In this document: in pieces, positions 36,003 through 46,426 of the stretch | Numbering within the stretch: the stretch's first letter is position 1 | Layout of the letters: each line of letters begins with the position of its first letter | Assembly (NCBI GenBank): GCA_963775835.1 | Contig: CAVZKV010000015.1 | Coordinates: forward strand, 310,001-374,000 | Direction: 5' to 3' | DNA: 64,000 nt | From: AWTP1-13 sp963775835 | Lineage (GTDB): Bacteria > Pseudomonadota > Alphaproteobacteria > Rhizobiales > Hyphomicrobiaceae | Notes under the pieces: model-generated | Database searches by the model: none | The model's input: only the letters and a program-made list of their open reading frames with translations | What the model was told of the DNA's origin: nothing | Position numbers and translations under genes: made by a program

Positions 36003-38726
36003 TCAACGACACTTGGCGAATTCACCAATATCCTTTGAGCCAGAGCGCAGGAAATCTAGAAACGGCACGCCTTTGTATTTGCATGTCTCGCAAATGCTCA
36101 GCAGAATAAGGAAATCGCGAAGCCCTTTTTCGGTGCTCTTTCCCTCGATAATACGGCGCAGTGATGCGAATGCTTTTATCGCGTGCTCAGCATTATTGTT
36201 GTTCCACGGAACGTCGTCGAACTCCAAAAACGTAAACAACTTGTCGCGGTTCCTCCGTAGGCGTTCGACGAACTTCTGAGCGGCGTCGCCGAGATCACAC
36301 TTACTATCCAGGTCCGCGTAGAATTGATCGACTGAAATGCGGTACTTTCCCAAAAAATGCTTTTTGAGGCCACGCCTATCCACCGTCTCCACCATCGGTT
36401 TGACTAAGCTTGTAAAATCCCAAGCGAGCTGTTTAAGTCTTTCATCATAGGGATGCTTAAGCAGCTCGTCATTCAAATCTCGGATAAAATGAATAAGGCA
36501 CTTCTGCTGCCGGCATTTGATCCCGTCATACACTGCATAGAAATCTGAGACCAGAACTCCGCGGAAATTCAACAGCAAGGCCTGAACAGTGGCGCCTTCC
36601 CGGGTCGGCGTATAAAAATACGCCACGTCTTCCATGCTGGTGAGCACCCAGACATAGCTGGCTTTACCCATTACGCTTGCGCGGGTCTCATCAACGTGAA
36701 GAAGATGACCACCGCACAGCTGTTTCAACAGCTTGTCGTATGTGAAGACATAGTCCTGTGCCAATACGGCCTTGAACCGGTTCACTGTGTGGCGAGAGAT
36801 AGAAAGTCCAAATATTTGGCGCACACCGGAAGCAATGCGACTTTGAGGCAGCTGAAGTTCGATGTTTTGGTATACAGTATATGCCGCAAGGCTCCGGCCG
36901 TACTTGTTTGCACTCCACTCCCTATCCGGCGGGTAGAAGGTGCTTCGGTAGGATAAACAACGGTATCTGTGGATGACATAGCGCGTAATCCACCTTTTTA
37001 GGCCGTGTCGCATGAATCGGATGTCGACCACATTCTTGCTTCTCTTGCCGTGGCGATAAATCAGATCGGACTTGCAGGTTGGGCAAGATTCTGGGCGTCT
37101 GCATTCGACCGTTGTATTGGGCGTCTGGGCTCCTTTGAGTGTCGAAGGGTGCTTCCTCGCGTGTGCGTGCTTGCTCAATGATTTCAGATACACCCGCTCG
37201 CGTTGATAGTTCCAATAGGCCGCTTTATTGATTGTTTCCAACTCGGGAATTGCAAACGCATTGCGCCCAAAGCGAAACGGGAATGGATTTTTCCGTTTCA
37301 TCTCCGATACAAGAATTAGGTTGTTCTGTGATGAATTGCCGTTGCCTGACGCCCCGCGATGCAAAGCTTTCATCCCACTTGCAACAATTTCAAGTGCTTC
37401 GCAATCCTTTCGATTGTAATCGAGCAGCTCTCTCTTCTTGATCGGGTCTCTTAAATCTTCCCAACGATGCCGCCATACGATTGCTTCAAGCCCAGAACTT
37501 GGGGAGCTCAACCATTGGAAGCCGAGATAGTTCGCAATCTCTTTTAGGCCATTGGAAAATGTCGGAAAATAAACGTGTGCAAAGATGAATGAAAGAAGGT
37601 TCACCGTGCTATTCATCGCGGTGCTGACTGGCGAGCCTTCGCACAGCCCGCCATATCGTTCTTGCATTCGCTTCAAGAAGTCCTTTTCGTACCTGCCGTA
37701 ATGAACGATGCGCGGCTCGGGAATGGAGGAGAGGAGTCCGATGAATTCGTCCCAGATTTTGTGCTCCCCATCCTCGTCATCAGCCCAAAAAGAATGATGG
37801 ACGGCGTTGTTGCCGGTTCCGACACGCATGCCGACCAAGTAATAGAAGTCGCGATCCGGCAGCCCTTCGACATCCAGAAAGACGGGTGTGCCGTCGAGGT
37901 CGGGGACTATGAGATCAACGGCGTGGATCTTGCTTTCTCGGATCGAGAGAGCCCGTAACGAGTGGTGAAATCTCTCCGGCTTCGCTTGCAATTTACGGGC
38001 TCTCCGACGCGGACGAAATGTGTAAGACAGCTGGGTGATTGTGAAAATGCCCTTTTCGCGCAACTTCTTGCGTTCCTTTTCCGACATGCTCGAGAGCAAC
38101 GTTAGGTCGTCTTTCTCGATTGCCACCTGACGACAACGCCTCCGGAATTCGCATTCATTGCAGTGTGGGATGAGGACGAGATCGGGTGGCGAATTCCGGG
38201 CCAAAACCTCTGTGCTGCCTACAATCAATTTTTTTACATCGCCCACGTAGGAGCGGAGATTGAACTTCGAAGCGAGATGATCGTCGCCGTGTATAATCTT
38301 GCCCAGGCTTACCTCAAACCCAAGTGCGGAGAGCACAAGCGCGTCGAAAGCAAGCGCCAGTTTATCGTTCTTCGTGAGTTTGTTGGTGAATTGGAAGCGA
38401 TAAGGAATAAAGACGAACTTACCCCGGTGTTTGGATGGTACCCGCTCCACTGCTCGTAGGCGCGACTCCAACGTCTTCGTTTGCAACCACACATTGATTG
38501 CAAGACGCCATGTGGCGTTTTCGTCGTGCAATACTGGCGGCGCAAAAACTTGGTCGCTTTTGGCAAATATCGAGAGGAGATACTTGAGCTTATGCTCGTA
38601 ATATGCCTCGGTCTGTAAGCGAGCCCATTCCGCATAGGCGTTTCCACCGCTCGGTTCCGCACGTGAGCGGAGCCAACATTTCGTTGGACATTCAAGATAG
38701 TCACTAAAAAGCAGGGCGCTGATCAT
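36003..38726 (-). CDS. Fusion protein: Cas4/RecB-like nuclease + RNase H-like exonuclease + IS66-type DDE transposase
   Basis: One uninterrupted 907-residue frame (ATG 38726, GGAGAG upstream). Residues 1-230 resemble TM0106-type RecB/Cas4-like nucleases, with Cys13, Cys17 and later Cys189-x2-Cys192-x5-Cys198 able to hold an Fe-S cluster; I cannot place the PD-(D/E)XK residues. Residues 280-450 are a YprB-like RNase H fold with a DEDDy set: Asp285-x-Glu287 (FLDVEGLP), Asp349 (YGRYEKDF), Tyr437/Asp441 (DYNRKDCEAL). Residues 540-907 are an IS66 transposase: zinc segment CPTC (548-551) plus Cys590, with the expected fourth Cys replaced by Tyr593; DDE at Asp679 (HVDE), Asp728 (VSDFYAVY), Glu847 (NNNNAEHAIK). 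No tnpA/tnpB genes or certain terminal repeats are seen. It is visibly more AT-rich than its neighbours, so recently acquired. Confidence 0.85.
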   Translation of the reverse strand: MISALLFSDYLECPTKCWLRSRAEPSGGNAYAEWARLQTEAYYEHKLKYLLSIFAKSDQVFAPPVLHDENATWRLAINVWLQTKTLESRLRAVERVPSKHRGKFVFIPYRFQFTNKLTKNDKLALAFDALVLSALGFEVSLGKIIHGDDHLASKFNLRSYVGDVKKLIVGSTEVLARNSPPDLVLIPHCNECEFRRRCRQVAIEKDDLTLLSSMSEKERKKLREKGIFTITQLSYTFRPRRRARKLQAKPERFHHSLRALSIRESKIHAVDLIVPDLDGTPVFLDVEGLPDRDFYYLVGMRVGTGNNAVHHSFWADDEDGEHKIWDEFIGLLSSIPEPRIVHYGRYEKDFLKRMQERYGGLCEGSPVSTAMNSTVNLLSFIFAHVYFPTFSNGLKEIANYLGFQWLSSPSSGLEAIVWRHRWEDLRDPIKKRELLDYNRKDCEALEIVASGMKALHRGASGNGNSSQNNLILVSEMKRKNPFPFRFGRNAFAIPELETINKAAYWNYQRERVYLKSLSKHAHARKHPSTLKGAQTPNTTVECRRPESCPTCKSDLIYRHGKRSKNVVDIRFMRHGLKRWITRYVIHRYRCLSYRSTFYPPDREWSANKYGRSLAAYTVYQNIELQLPQSRIASGVRQIFGLSISRHTVNRFKAVLAQDYVFTYDKLLKQLCGGHLLHVDETRASVMGKASYVWVLTSMEDVAYFYTPTREGATVQALLLNFRGVLVSDFYAVYDGIKCRQQKCLIHFIRDLNDELLKHPYDERLKQLAWDFTSLVKPMVETVDRRGLKKHFLGKYRISVDQFYADLDSKCDLGDAAQKFVERLRRNRDKLFTFLEFDDVPWNNNNAEHAIKAFASLRRIIEGKSTEKGLRDFLILLSICETCKYKGVPFLDFLRSGSKDIGEFAKCR

Positions 38727-39187
38727 ATGTACTCTCCGCGTTACTCGATGACGCGGAGCCAGCACATAATCTCCTTGAGTACAACAAACAGGAAAGTGCC
38801 CACGATATGCCGGGTCTGCTCCTGGCACAAACTCACCGTGGCACTGTGATCTTAGGTCCGGATTGTCTCGAAACCTGTCGTACCCACGACGGGGAAAAAT
38901 GACCCGTAACTGCCTTCCGGTGTCGTGTAAGGAACGCCTCTGTGGCCGGTAGCTCTTCTCAGCAATGCCCGCTCCATGAATTGGGTAGTTCCACCGATGG
39001 CTGCGGCATTCGACACCGGGCGAAGGTGAGTTCTGTCGGGGAACTAGCGAGAGTTCAAAACAATGTGGACCTCAGCGGGCAAAGAGCTGCGCGAATTGTT
39101 ATGGCTGGCGTCGATGGTCAGCGGCCTTTCATTACTTGGGGTAACGCTGGCTGTCGCTTTGGCGCTGGCGCTCGTAAGCGTGGCCTG
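38727..39187. other. Non-coding region upstream of the nuclease-transposase fusion
   Basis: These 460 bases should hold the fusion gene's promoter and perhaps the element's right end. I looked for inverted repeats matching the left flank (35955-36002) and found none convincing; the shared CCGA/TGGCTGC words are in direct, not inverted, orientation. Confidence 0.4.
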
Positions 39188-40511
39188 ATGTGCTGCCCTG
39201 TGCAACTAGCGCAAACGCTGCGCTCTCGACAAGTTCATCGCCAGTCCGGGCGGTTCTTCCTTGCTAACGGGTGGCGGAGGCGTCCGCTCTCGTTCGCCGC
39301 GGCAGGGCTCGCGGTTTGCGCAATCTCTACATCTGCCTTGGCACAGACCGCAGCTGAGCCCGTCGGCCTCACGCCCGATCAGCAAACGATCATCAGCAAG
39401 CTTGCAAAAGCCGTCCGACGCGGGAAACGTTCAGTACGCAGGAGCGCCTACTGAACCTATTGGAGCGGAAATCCAGCTGCCGTTCCGCGATGGCAAATTC
39501 ATCACCCTAATCCGAACGGGGATTGTGACCCAGAAGGACGGCAGCGTTACCTGGCAGGGCAAGGTTGAGGAGACGGGTGAACGAGCGGTTCTCATGGTCT
39601 GGGGCAACGCGCTGTTGACCGGGTATTTTGCTTACAAGGGCACCGTCTTCACGGTCGAGAGCCTGGGCGGCGGAGTCCATGCCTACGCGGAAATGGACCG
39701 CAACAAGCTGCCGGCCGACCACCCTCCAGCGGCCAGCCGCGACGGCGTCCAGGCTCCGAACGCCGATGAAGAGCCGGAGCCCACTCCCGCTCCTGCAGAG
39801 CCGGCGGTTGCGCCATTTGCCAAGGCAGACCGCCAGGCCCTAGAAGCCAAGGCCGTCACGATCGATGTCATGCTGCTTTACACCGCCCGGGCGGCCAAGC
39901 ATTACATCCGCGACCCGTCGGATCTGCTGGCGCTCGCGATCGAGGAAACCAATCAAACGCTGAAGAACAGCGGCCTTGGCAACATCAACCTGCGGCTCGT
40001 GCACAGCCAGCTTGTCGACTACGATGCAAGTGAAGATGATCACTTCACCCACCTCTATACGATGGTCGACGGGCTCGGTCCGTTCAAGGACGTAAAGCGG
40101 CTACGCGACGAGAAACATGCGGACATTGTTGGTCTGATCATCGATAACCCGACGGGCTGCGGTCTTTCAACTCGAATTGGTCCGGACTCGGATCAGGCTT
40201 TCTTCATCGTGCATCACGCTTGCGCCGCCGTTACTATGTCGATTGCACATGAGATAGGGCATATCCTGGGCGCCCGCCACGATCGCTTTGTGGATGACAA
40301 CGACTCGCCGTATGCCTACGGGCACGGTTACGTCAACGGCGGTAAATGGCGAGACCTAATGAGCTACAAGCAAGGGTGTGGCGGCTGCGCGCGCATACCC
40401 TACTGGTCCAATCCCAGGATCATGTACAATGGCGAGCCGACCGGGACGGCTGCCGCCGACAACGCCAGACTTATTCTTGAGCTCGCCGAGCGCGTGTCTC
40501 AGTTCAGATAA
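39188..40511 (+). pseudogene. Secreted M12-type (reprolysin-like) zinc metalloprotease, one frameshift
   Basis: The first frame (possible ATG 39188) gives a basic N-terminus, a signal sequence (PLSFAAAGLAVCAISTSALA) and QTAAEPVGLTPDQQTIISKL. Near 39410-39420 the frame changes and continues GNVQYAGAPTEPIGAEIQL to the end. A Pro/Glu-rich linker follows. The catalytic domain (TIDVMLLYTARAAKHY) has the zinc site HEIGHILGARHD at 40249-40284 and a following Met-turn-like MSY. Apart from the single lesion it is complete (about 440 residues). Exported peptidase; target unknown. Confidence 0.75.
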
Positions 40512-40545
40512 CGCGACCGCGCGCAATCGCAGAGGGGCAGTCCTC

Positions 40546-41205
40546 CTAGGCCTCCACGAGCTTGCTTCGGATTGCGTATCGCACGAGAGCGGCGGACGAT
40601 GACAGATGAAGCTTGCGCATGACCGTCGCCCTGTGCGTCTCCACGGTTTTGAGACTTATAGTGAGGACAGCGGCGATCTGTTTGTTCGTGTGCCCCTCGG
40701 CGATCAGCTGCACCACACCGCGTTCCCGGTTGGTGAGAGCAGATCCGTGCCGGGTCGGGCCTACAATAAACGAGTCAAGCAGCGCTTCGGAGATTTTGGC
40801 GCTGAAGAAAGGCTTGTGTGACGCCAACGCCTCGATCGCATTTATGAGGTGGTGGTTGGCGTCGGTCTTGAGCAAATAACCGCGCGCTCCTGCTTTCAGG
40901 AGATCCTGAATGAGCGTTTCGTTGTCGTGCATCGTGAAAATGAGGACTTCGGTCTTGGGCAGCCGGGCCCGAATCTGGCGGGTTGCCTCGATGCCGTTAA
41001 CCAGTGGCAGCGAGTAGTCGAGCACAGCAATATCCGGCTTAGTTTCGACCGCCTTGCTAATGGCGTCTTTGCCGTCTGCGACCTCGGCAACGACCTCCCA
41101 GCTGGGCTGAGATTCGAGCATTCTACGCAGTCCCGCACGAACCACCTCGTGGTCATCGGCAATAAGGATACGCGTCACGCCACGTCGCCTTGTCTCCCAC
41201 CGCAT
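40546..41205 (-). CDS. NarL/FixJ-type response regulator
   Basis: The 219-residue protein has a receiver domain with phospho-acceptor Asp63 (VLDYSLPLVNG), acidic pair IADDHE, and the conserved Lys in YLLKTD. A LuxR helix-turn-helix follows (LTNREREGV-like LTNRERGVVQLIAEGHTNKQ, then ISLKTVETHRATVMRKL). ATG 41205 has AGGGG eight bases upstream; GTG 41178 is an alternative. No sensor kinase is adjacent, so it is an orphan left in the mobile region. Confidence 0.9.
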   Translation of the reverse strand: MRWETRRRGVTRILIADDHEVVRAGLRRMLESQPSWEVVAEVADGKDAISKAVETKPDIAVLDYSLPLVNGIEATRQIRARLPKTEVLIFTMHDNETLIQDLLKAGARGYLLKTDANHHLINAIEALASHKPFFSAKISEALLDSFIVGPTRHGSALTNRERGVVQLIAEGHTNKQIAAVLTISLKTVETHRATVMRKLHLSSSAALVRYAIRSKLVEA

Positions 41206-41510
41206 GCCATTGCCCCTCGTTGGCAGTTCAGCAAACGGAACCACGCGTTGGCATCCGGGAATATCTGGAGAACCAAAGGTGGTAAACGCGCCAGCAGGGG
41301 CACGAAGTGGCGGGCTCGCTCCCCATTCGCCGCCAGATCAGTTGGGCTTTCCAGTCCCGCTTCGCATCTCGTCGGGGGGGAGCCAGCTCTTATCCATGAC
41401 TTGTTTGGCAAGTTGCCGGTCGAGGTGCGGAACGATGAGCTGGTGAAATGCGTAAGTAAGCTCTCCATATTGGCCCCTGCAAAGCCTGGCCCGCTCTTTT
41501 GGAAGGTACT

Positions 41511-42054
41511 AGCGGCATGCAGGGCGTGCTCGCCTTGCCGGTCGAGCCGGACACCGCCATCCGCTCCGGGCCCGAGCCCTGGCTGATCCGGCTCGACGAC
41601 GTGGCGAGCGAGATGCATTACGCTGCGGCGCTGATCGAGACCTGGCTGCGCGGCGGCCTCGAGATCGGCGGACGGCGCCAGCGTGTGAAGCCCGGCGACA
41701 TCGCCGTGCTCTATCCCAGGCGGCGTCCGGATGCGGCTGTGACGACGCTCTGTGACCGGCTGACCGGCTTCACTCGGGCGGTGCTGCCGGCCGGTGACAA
41801 GCCGACGGGCACGCTGCGCGACCAGGCGGTGAAGATCCTGCCGATGCACAGCGCACGCGGCCTGCAGTTCCGCATCGTTCTGCTGCTGTGGGCCGATCTG
41901 TTGCCCTCGCCTTTCAAGCCGCGACGACGGCATCGATCGCGGCCTACTCTATGTCGCCATGACGCGGGCCGAGGACATGCTGGTGATCCTGCATTCCGGT
42001 AGCTCATCCTATGTCGAGGAGCTCTACCGCGCATTGGGAACAGTGCCTCCGTAG
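41511..42054 (+). pseudogene. UvrD-type helicase C-terminal fragment
   Basis: Only the tail of a superfamily I helicase remains. It contains RRQRVKPGDIAVLYPRRRPD and MHSARGLQFRIVLLLWADLL (motif V region). After a frameshift near 41915 it continues DDGIDRGLLYVAMTRAEDML, motif VI, and ends EELYRALGTVPP. The N-terminal ATPase motifs are absent. A deleted, non-functional remnant, probably from DNA repair or element-associated defence genes. Confidence 0.75.
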
Positions 42055-42439
42055 CGGCAAGGCGCAGCGCCGATCTATCATGCGCCTCGCCGTTCGATCT
42101 AATCCGCACGCTTCCGGTCTAGGGAGGTAAAGCAGACCTAAAATCTGCCTGGATTTCGCTGTGGTTGATAGCCGTTCTTGACCCACAGGAGACCTCAGCC
42201 AAAATCGGCGGCCTGTCGTTCACGGAGGCCCTGGACGCGGCCCTCGACTCGCTCGAGGAGAAGCGGCGATGCCGGTCGATTGATTATTTCTTTGCGCACT
42301 CGGCTCGGCGCGGCTGCCACGCATGCAGCTCAGTCGCTCCAGCCCAGGTGATGTGGCTTAGTATGCGCGAGACCATTGCGTCACATTCGATGAAGAAGGA
42401 CGCGCCATTGCTCTCGGGTCTCGAGCTCAACCATCGGCC
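42055..42439. other. Non-coding junction region
   Basis: This 385-base stretch marks the end of the first mobile region before dadA. A short coding-looking piece (SAKIGGLSFTEALDAALDSL at about 42190-42250) is not assignable. No att-like copy of the tRNA-Lys end is found. Confidence 0.35.
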
Positions 42440-43735
42440 CTATCCAATGGTCCCGGCGACATTGGCACCCAATGGCGTCTTGGAGAGAGCGGGAAAGCCA
42501 GAGAGGTCAATCTCGGGTTTGTGGCCGGCGACGATTTCGGCAACGAGCCGCCCGGCCCCGCAGGACATGGTCCACCCCAGGTGACCGTGGCCGGCATTGA
42601 CGAAGAGATTGCGAATGCTCGTGCGCCCCATGTAGCCAACTCCGCTCGGGCTCACCGGCCGCAATCCCGCCCAGACCTTGGCCGTGCCCCGCGAATAGCA
42701 GCGCGCAAATTGAGGGAATGTCTGCAGCACCTTGTCGATTATCGCCTGGACGCGGGCGGGCATCGGGGTCGCATCGAAGCCGGCGATCTCGGCGGAGCCC
42801 GCCGCGCGCAGCCGGTCGCCAATCCGGATCAGACCGAACATGCGCCCATCGTCGATGATGGCGTGCGTCGGTGCTCCATTCCAGGGGGCTGCCGGCACGG
42901 TGATCGATACGCCTTTGACGGGATAGATCAGCACGTCGATGCCGACTTGTCTAAGGAGAGCGGGCGAAAAGCTGCCGAGCGCCACAACGACGTTGTCGGC
43001 CTCGATCATGCCCTGAGAGGTCGCAACCGCCACGATCCGGTTGCCGCTCCGCACAAGCCTGGTCACGGACATGCTGTAGTGGAAAGCAGTGCCGCGCGCT
43101 TCGTTATAGCGGGCGAGTTCCTGCACGAACTTGTGGCAGTCGCCCACCTCATCGCGTGGAAAGTAGAGGGCTCCGCACAGCGATGCGCCGGTCTCCTCCA
43201 GCGCCGGCTCCCGAGCGGTGCACTGAGCCGGGGAAAGCTCCTCGAAGATGAGTCCGTGCGGCGCCAGCATCGCGCAATTGCGGCGGGCGTCAGCGAGCGC
43301 CTCGGGATTGCGGTAGATCTTGAGCACGCCCTTGGTGCCGAGGTCATATTCGATGCCGGTCTCTTCCCGGATCTCCTGCAGCGACTTCAGGCTGTAGAGA
43401 GCGAGGCGCAGGTTGGCGGCGGCGTTGGCCACGAACCGCGCCTCAGTGCAGTTGGCGAGGAACGCGGGACCCCAGCGCAGGATATGCGGCAGCGCCTTGA
43501 GCCGGAGCAGCATTGGCGCATCCTCGCGCCCAAGCCACTTCAGGATCTTGAGCGGCATCCCGGGCTGCGACCAGGGCTCGACCTCGCTGGCATGGATCAC
43601 CGCGCCATTGCCGAAGCTGGTCTCGAGCGCCGCACCGGGCTGGCGCTCGATGACCGTGACGCGATGGCCGAGGCGGCTCAGATAATGGGCGGTGGCAACG
43701 CCGAGGGCGCCAGCGCCGAGAACAACAGTGTGCAT
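42440..43735 (-). CDS. dadA: D-amino-acid dehydrogenase (DadA-type FAD oxidoreductase)
   Basis: The 431-residue protein oxidatively deaminates D-amino acids, passing electrons to the respiratory chain at the inner membrane. It has the dinucleotide-binding motif VLGAGALGVATAHYL with ERQPGAALETSFGN, the DadA-like VEPWSQPGMPLKILKWLGRE, and the late LRPVSPSGVGYMGRTSI and NAGHGHLGWTMSCGAGRLVA. It sits 16 bases downstream of livM, so it is the last gene of the minus-strand transporter operon. This suggests uptake and oxidation of an amino acid substrate. Confidence 0.92.
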   Translation of the reverse strand: MHTVVLGAGALGVATAHYLSRLGHRVTVIERQPGAALETSFGNGAVIHASEVEPWSQPGMPLKILKWLGREDAPMLLRLKALPHILRWGPAFLANCTEARFVANAAANLRLALYSLKSLQEIREETGIEYDLGTKGVLKIYRNPEALADARRNCAMLAPHGLIFEELSPAQCTAREPALEETGASLCGALYFPRDEVGDCHKFVQELARYNEARGTAFHYSMSVTRLVRSGNRIVAVATSQGMIEADNVVVALGSFSPALLRQVGIDVLIYPVKGVSITVPAAPWNGAPTHAIIDDGRMFGLIRIGDRLRAAGSAEIAGFDATPMPARVQAIIDKVLQTFPQFARCYSRGTAKVWAGLRPVSPSGVGYMGRTSIRNLFVNAGHGHLGWTMSCGAGRLVAEIVAGHKPEIDLSGFPALSKTPLGANVAGTIG

Positions 43736-43751
43736 GCGAAGCCGTGCCTCC

Positions 43752-44764
43752 TCATGGCTTGGCGGCGCTCTCCACCTTACGCCCCGCGGCGTCCTCCTGC
43801 GCCTCCTCGGCCGCCATCGCAGGCCGCGCCGGGAACAGCCCCTGCGGCCGGAAGATCATGAGCACCATCAGGATCGCGCCGAACGCCAGCAGCCGGTAAA
43901 GGGCGAGGTCGCGGAAGATCTCGGGCAGCGCCACGATGACCGCCGCACCGAGGACGACGCCGACGACGTTGCCCATGCCGCCTAGGATCACCATGGCCAG
44001 GATGTTGATCGACTCGTGGAACAGGAAGTTGTCGGGGAACACGGATCGCTGCCAGGAGGCAAGCAGCCCGCCGGCAAAGCCCGCGAAGCTTGCACCGATG
44101 GCAAAGGCCTGCAGCTTGGCCACCGTCGTGTTGACGCCCGTGGCCTCTGCCGCGAGCTCATCCTCCCGGATCGCCTGCCACGCCCAGCCGATCCTGCGAA
44201 TTCCCGCAGCCGCACGCAGGCCAGCAGCATCCCCCCGAGCGTGACGAGGAACAGGTAATAGTACTGGATGTTGCGCTCGATGACGTAGCCGAAGAACGAC
44301 GGCGGATCGATCGAGATGAGCCCGCTCGGGCCGCCCGTGATGTTGATAGGACGGTCGAGGTTGACGAGGCAGATGTAGGTGATCTCGCCGAAGCCCAGCG
44401 TCACGATCGCGAGGTAGTCGCCACGCAGCCTGAGCGTCGGCGCACCGATCAGGACGCCCGAGATAGCGGCGACGAGCGTCACGATCGGCATCACTAGCAG
44501 AAACGGCACGTGCAGGCCGAAATGCGGTGAGGCAAGAAAGGCATAGATGTAGGAGCCGATGCCGAAAAAGGCGACGTAACCGATGTCGAGGAGGCCGGCG
44601 AAGCCGACGACGACGTTGAGGCCGAGTGCCAGCAGCGAATAGAGGCAGATGCGGGCCAGCACGCCGACGACGTAGTCGTTGGGCGCGGCGAGCGGGGCGA
44701 CCGCGCCGACCGCGAGCAGGAGCGCCGGCCCAAAATTCCGGTAGTTGCGCAGGCGCTCGATCAT
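43752..44764 (-). pseudogene. livM: Branched-chain amino-acid-type ABC permease LivM, one frameshift
   Basis: ATG 44764 overlaps the livH stop. The first frame gives helices and motifs ICLYSLLALGLNVVVGFAGL, PTLRLRGDYLAIVTLGFGEI and stops matching near 44206 in the CVRLREF region. The other frame carries the rest: RIGWAWQAIREDELAAEATG and LASWQRSVFPDNF. One base change would restore about 337 residues. Both halves are well conserved, so the lesion is recent or a sequence error. Without LivM the transporter would not work. Confidence 0.85.
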
Positions 44765-45705
44765 CACACCTTTTTCCAATCGGCCAGCGACTCGCCGAAG
44801 AGCCCATCCGGCTTGAAGACGAGCGTCAGTATGAGCACGCCGAACGCCACCACGTCCTTGAAGGCGGGATTGATGAAGGTGACCGCGAGGCTCTCGATGA
44901 CGCCGAGCAGCAGCCCGCCGATCATGGCGCCCCTGATGTTGCCAATACCGCCCAGCACTGCCGCGGTGAACGCCTTGAGCCCGGCCGAGTAGCCCATCAC
45001 GAAGTCGATCTGCGTGTAGTAGAGCCCGATCAGGACGCCCGCCGCACCGCCGAGCGCAGAGCCCAGGAAGAAGGTCAAGCCCACCACGCGGCCGACATCG
45101 ATCCCCATGACAGTCGCCATCTCTCGGTCCTCCGAGACGGCCCTGATCGAGCGCCCTAGGGTGGTGCGCTGCACCAGCACGATCAGCGCCCACATGAGAA
45201 GGAGCGAGACCGAGGCCATGACGATCAGCAGCACCGAGACGTTGACGCCGAGGATGTTGAAGCGCCAGGTGCGCGGGAACACCAGGTTCGTCATGTAGAC
45301 CTTCATGCGCGCGCCCTGGGTGAGCATCACGGCATTCTGCAGGAAGATCGAGGCGCCGACCGCGCTGATAAGCGGTCCGAGCCGCGTTGCTCCGCGGACA
45401 TAGAGCGGACGGTAGGCAAACCGCTCGAGCGCCATGCCGAGACCACCGCACAGCACCATGGCCGGCAGCAGCATCACCGGCAGCACCCAGATCGGATGCA
45501 GCCCGCCGACCGCCATGTCGAGCAGCGCGACCAGCACCCCCCATCCGATGTAGGCGCCGATCATGAACACCTCGCCGTGGGCGAAGTTGATCATGAAGAG
45601 CACGCCGTAGACCATGGTGTAGCCCAGCGCGATCAGTCCGTAAACAGTCCCGAGCGCCAAGCCGAACACTAGCTGCTGCGGGAGGATGGCAATGATGTTG
45701 TCCAC
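44764..45705 (-). CDS. livH: Branched-chain amino-acid-type ABC permease LivH
   Basis: The 313-residue inner membrane permease has the LivH signature GLIALGYTMVYGVLFMINFAHGEVFMIGAY near the N-terminus (about 24-53). The coupling-helix region is AVSEDREMATVMGIDVGRVV, with GGIGNIRGAMIGGLLLGVIE later on. It partners LivM, with which it shares a stop/start overlap, and follows livF by 7 bases. Confidence 0.95.
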   Translation of the reverse strand: MDNIIAILPQQLVFGLALGTVYGLIALGYTMVYGVLFMINFAHGEVFMIGAYIGWGVLVALLDMAVGGLHPIWVLPVMLLPAMVLCGGLGMALERFAYRPLYVRGATRLGPLISAVGASIFLQNAVMLTQGARMKVYMTNLVFPRTWRFNILGVNVSVLLIVMASVSLLLMWALIVLVQRTTLGRSIRAVSEDREMATVMGIDVGRVVGLTFFLGSALGGAAGVLIGLYYTQIDFVMGYSAGLKAFTAAVLGGIGNIRGAMIGGLLLGVIESLAVTFINPAFKDVVAFGVLILTLVFKPDGLFGESLADWKKV

Positions 45706-45712
45706 GTCTGTC

Positions 45713-46418
<706 letters not shown>

Positions 46419-46426
<8 letters not shown>

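Noticed and set aside
36003..38828. Longer 941-codon start for the fusion protein
   Set aside because: The extra 34 residues are not family-like; ATG 38726 has a good ribosome site and starts the conserved FSDYLECP segment.
43988..45544. 518-codon minus-strand frame
   Set aside because: Its first half is out of frame with livH; only the second half is the first part of the frameshifted livM.
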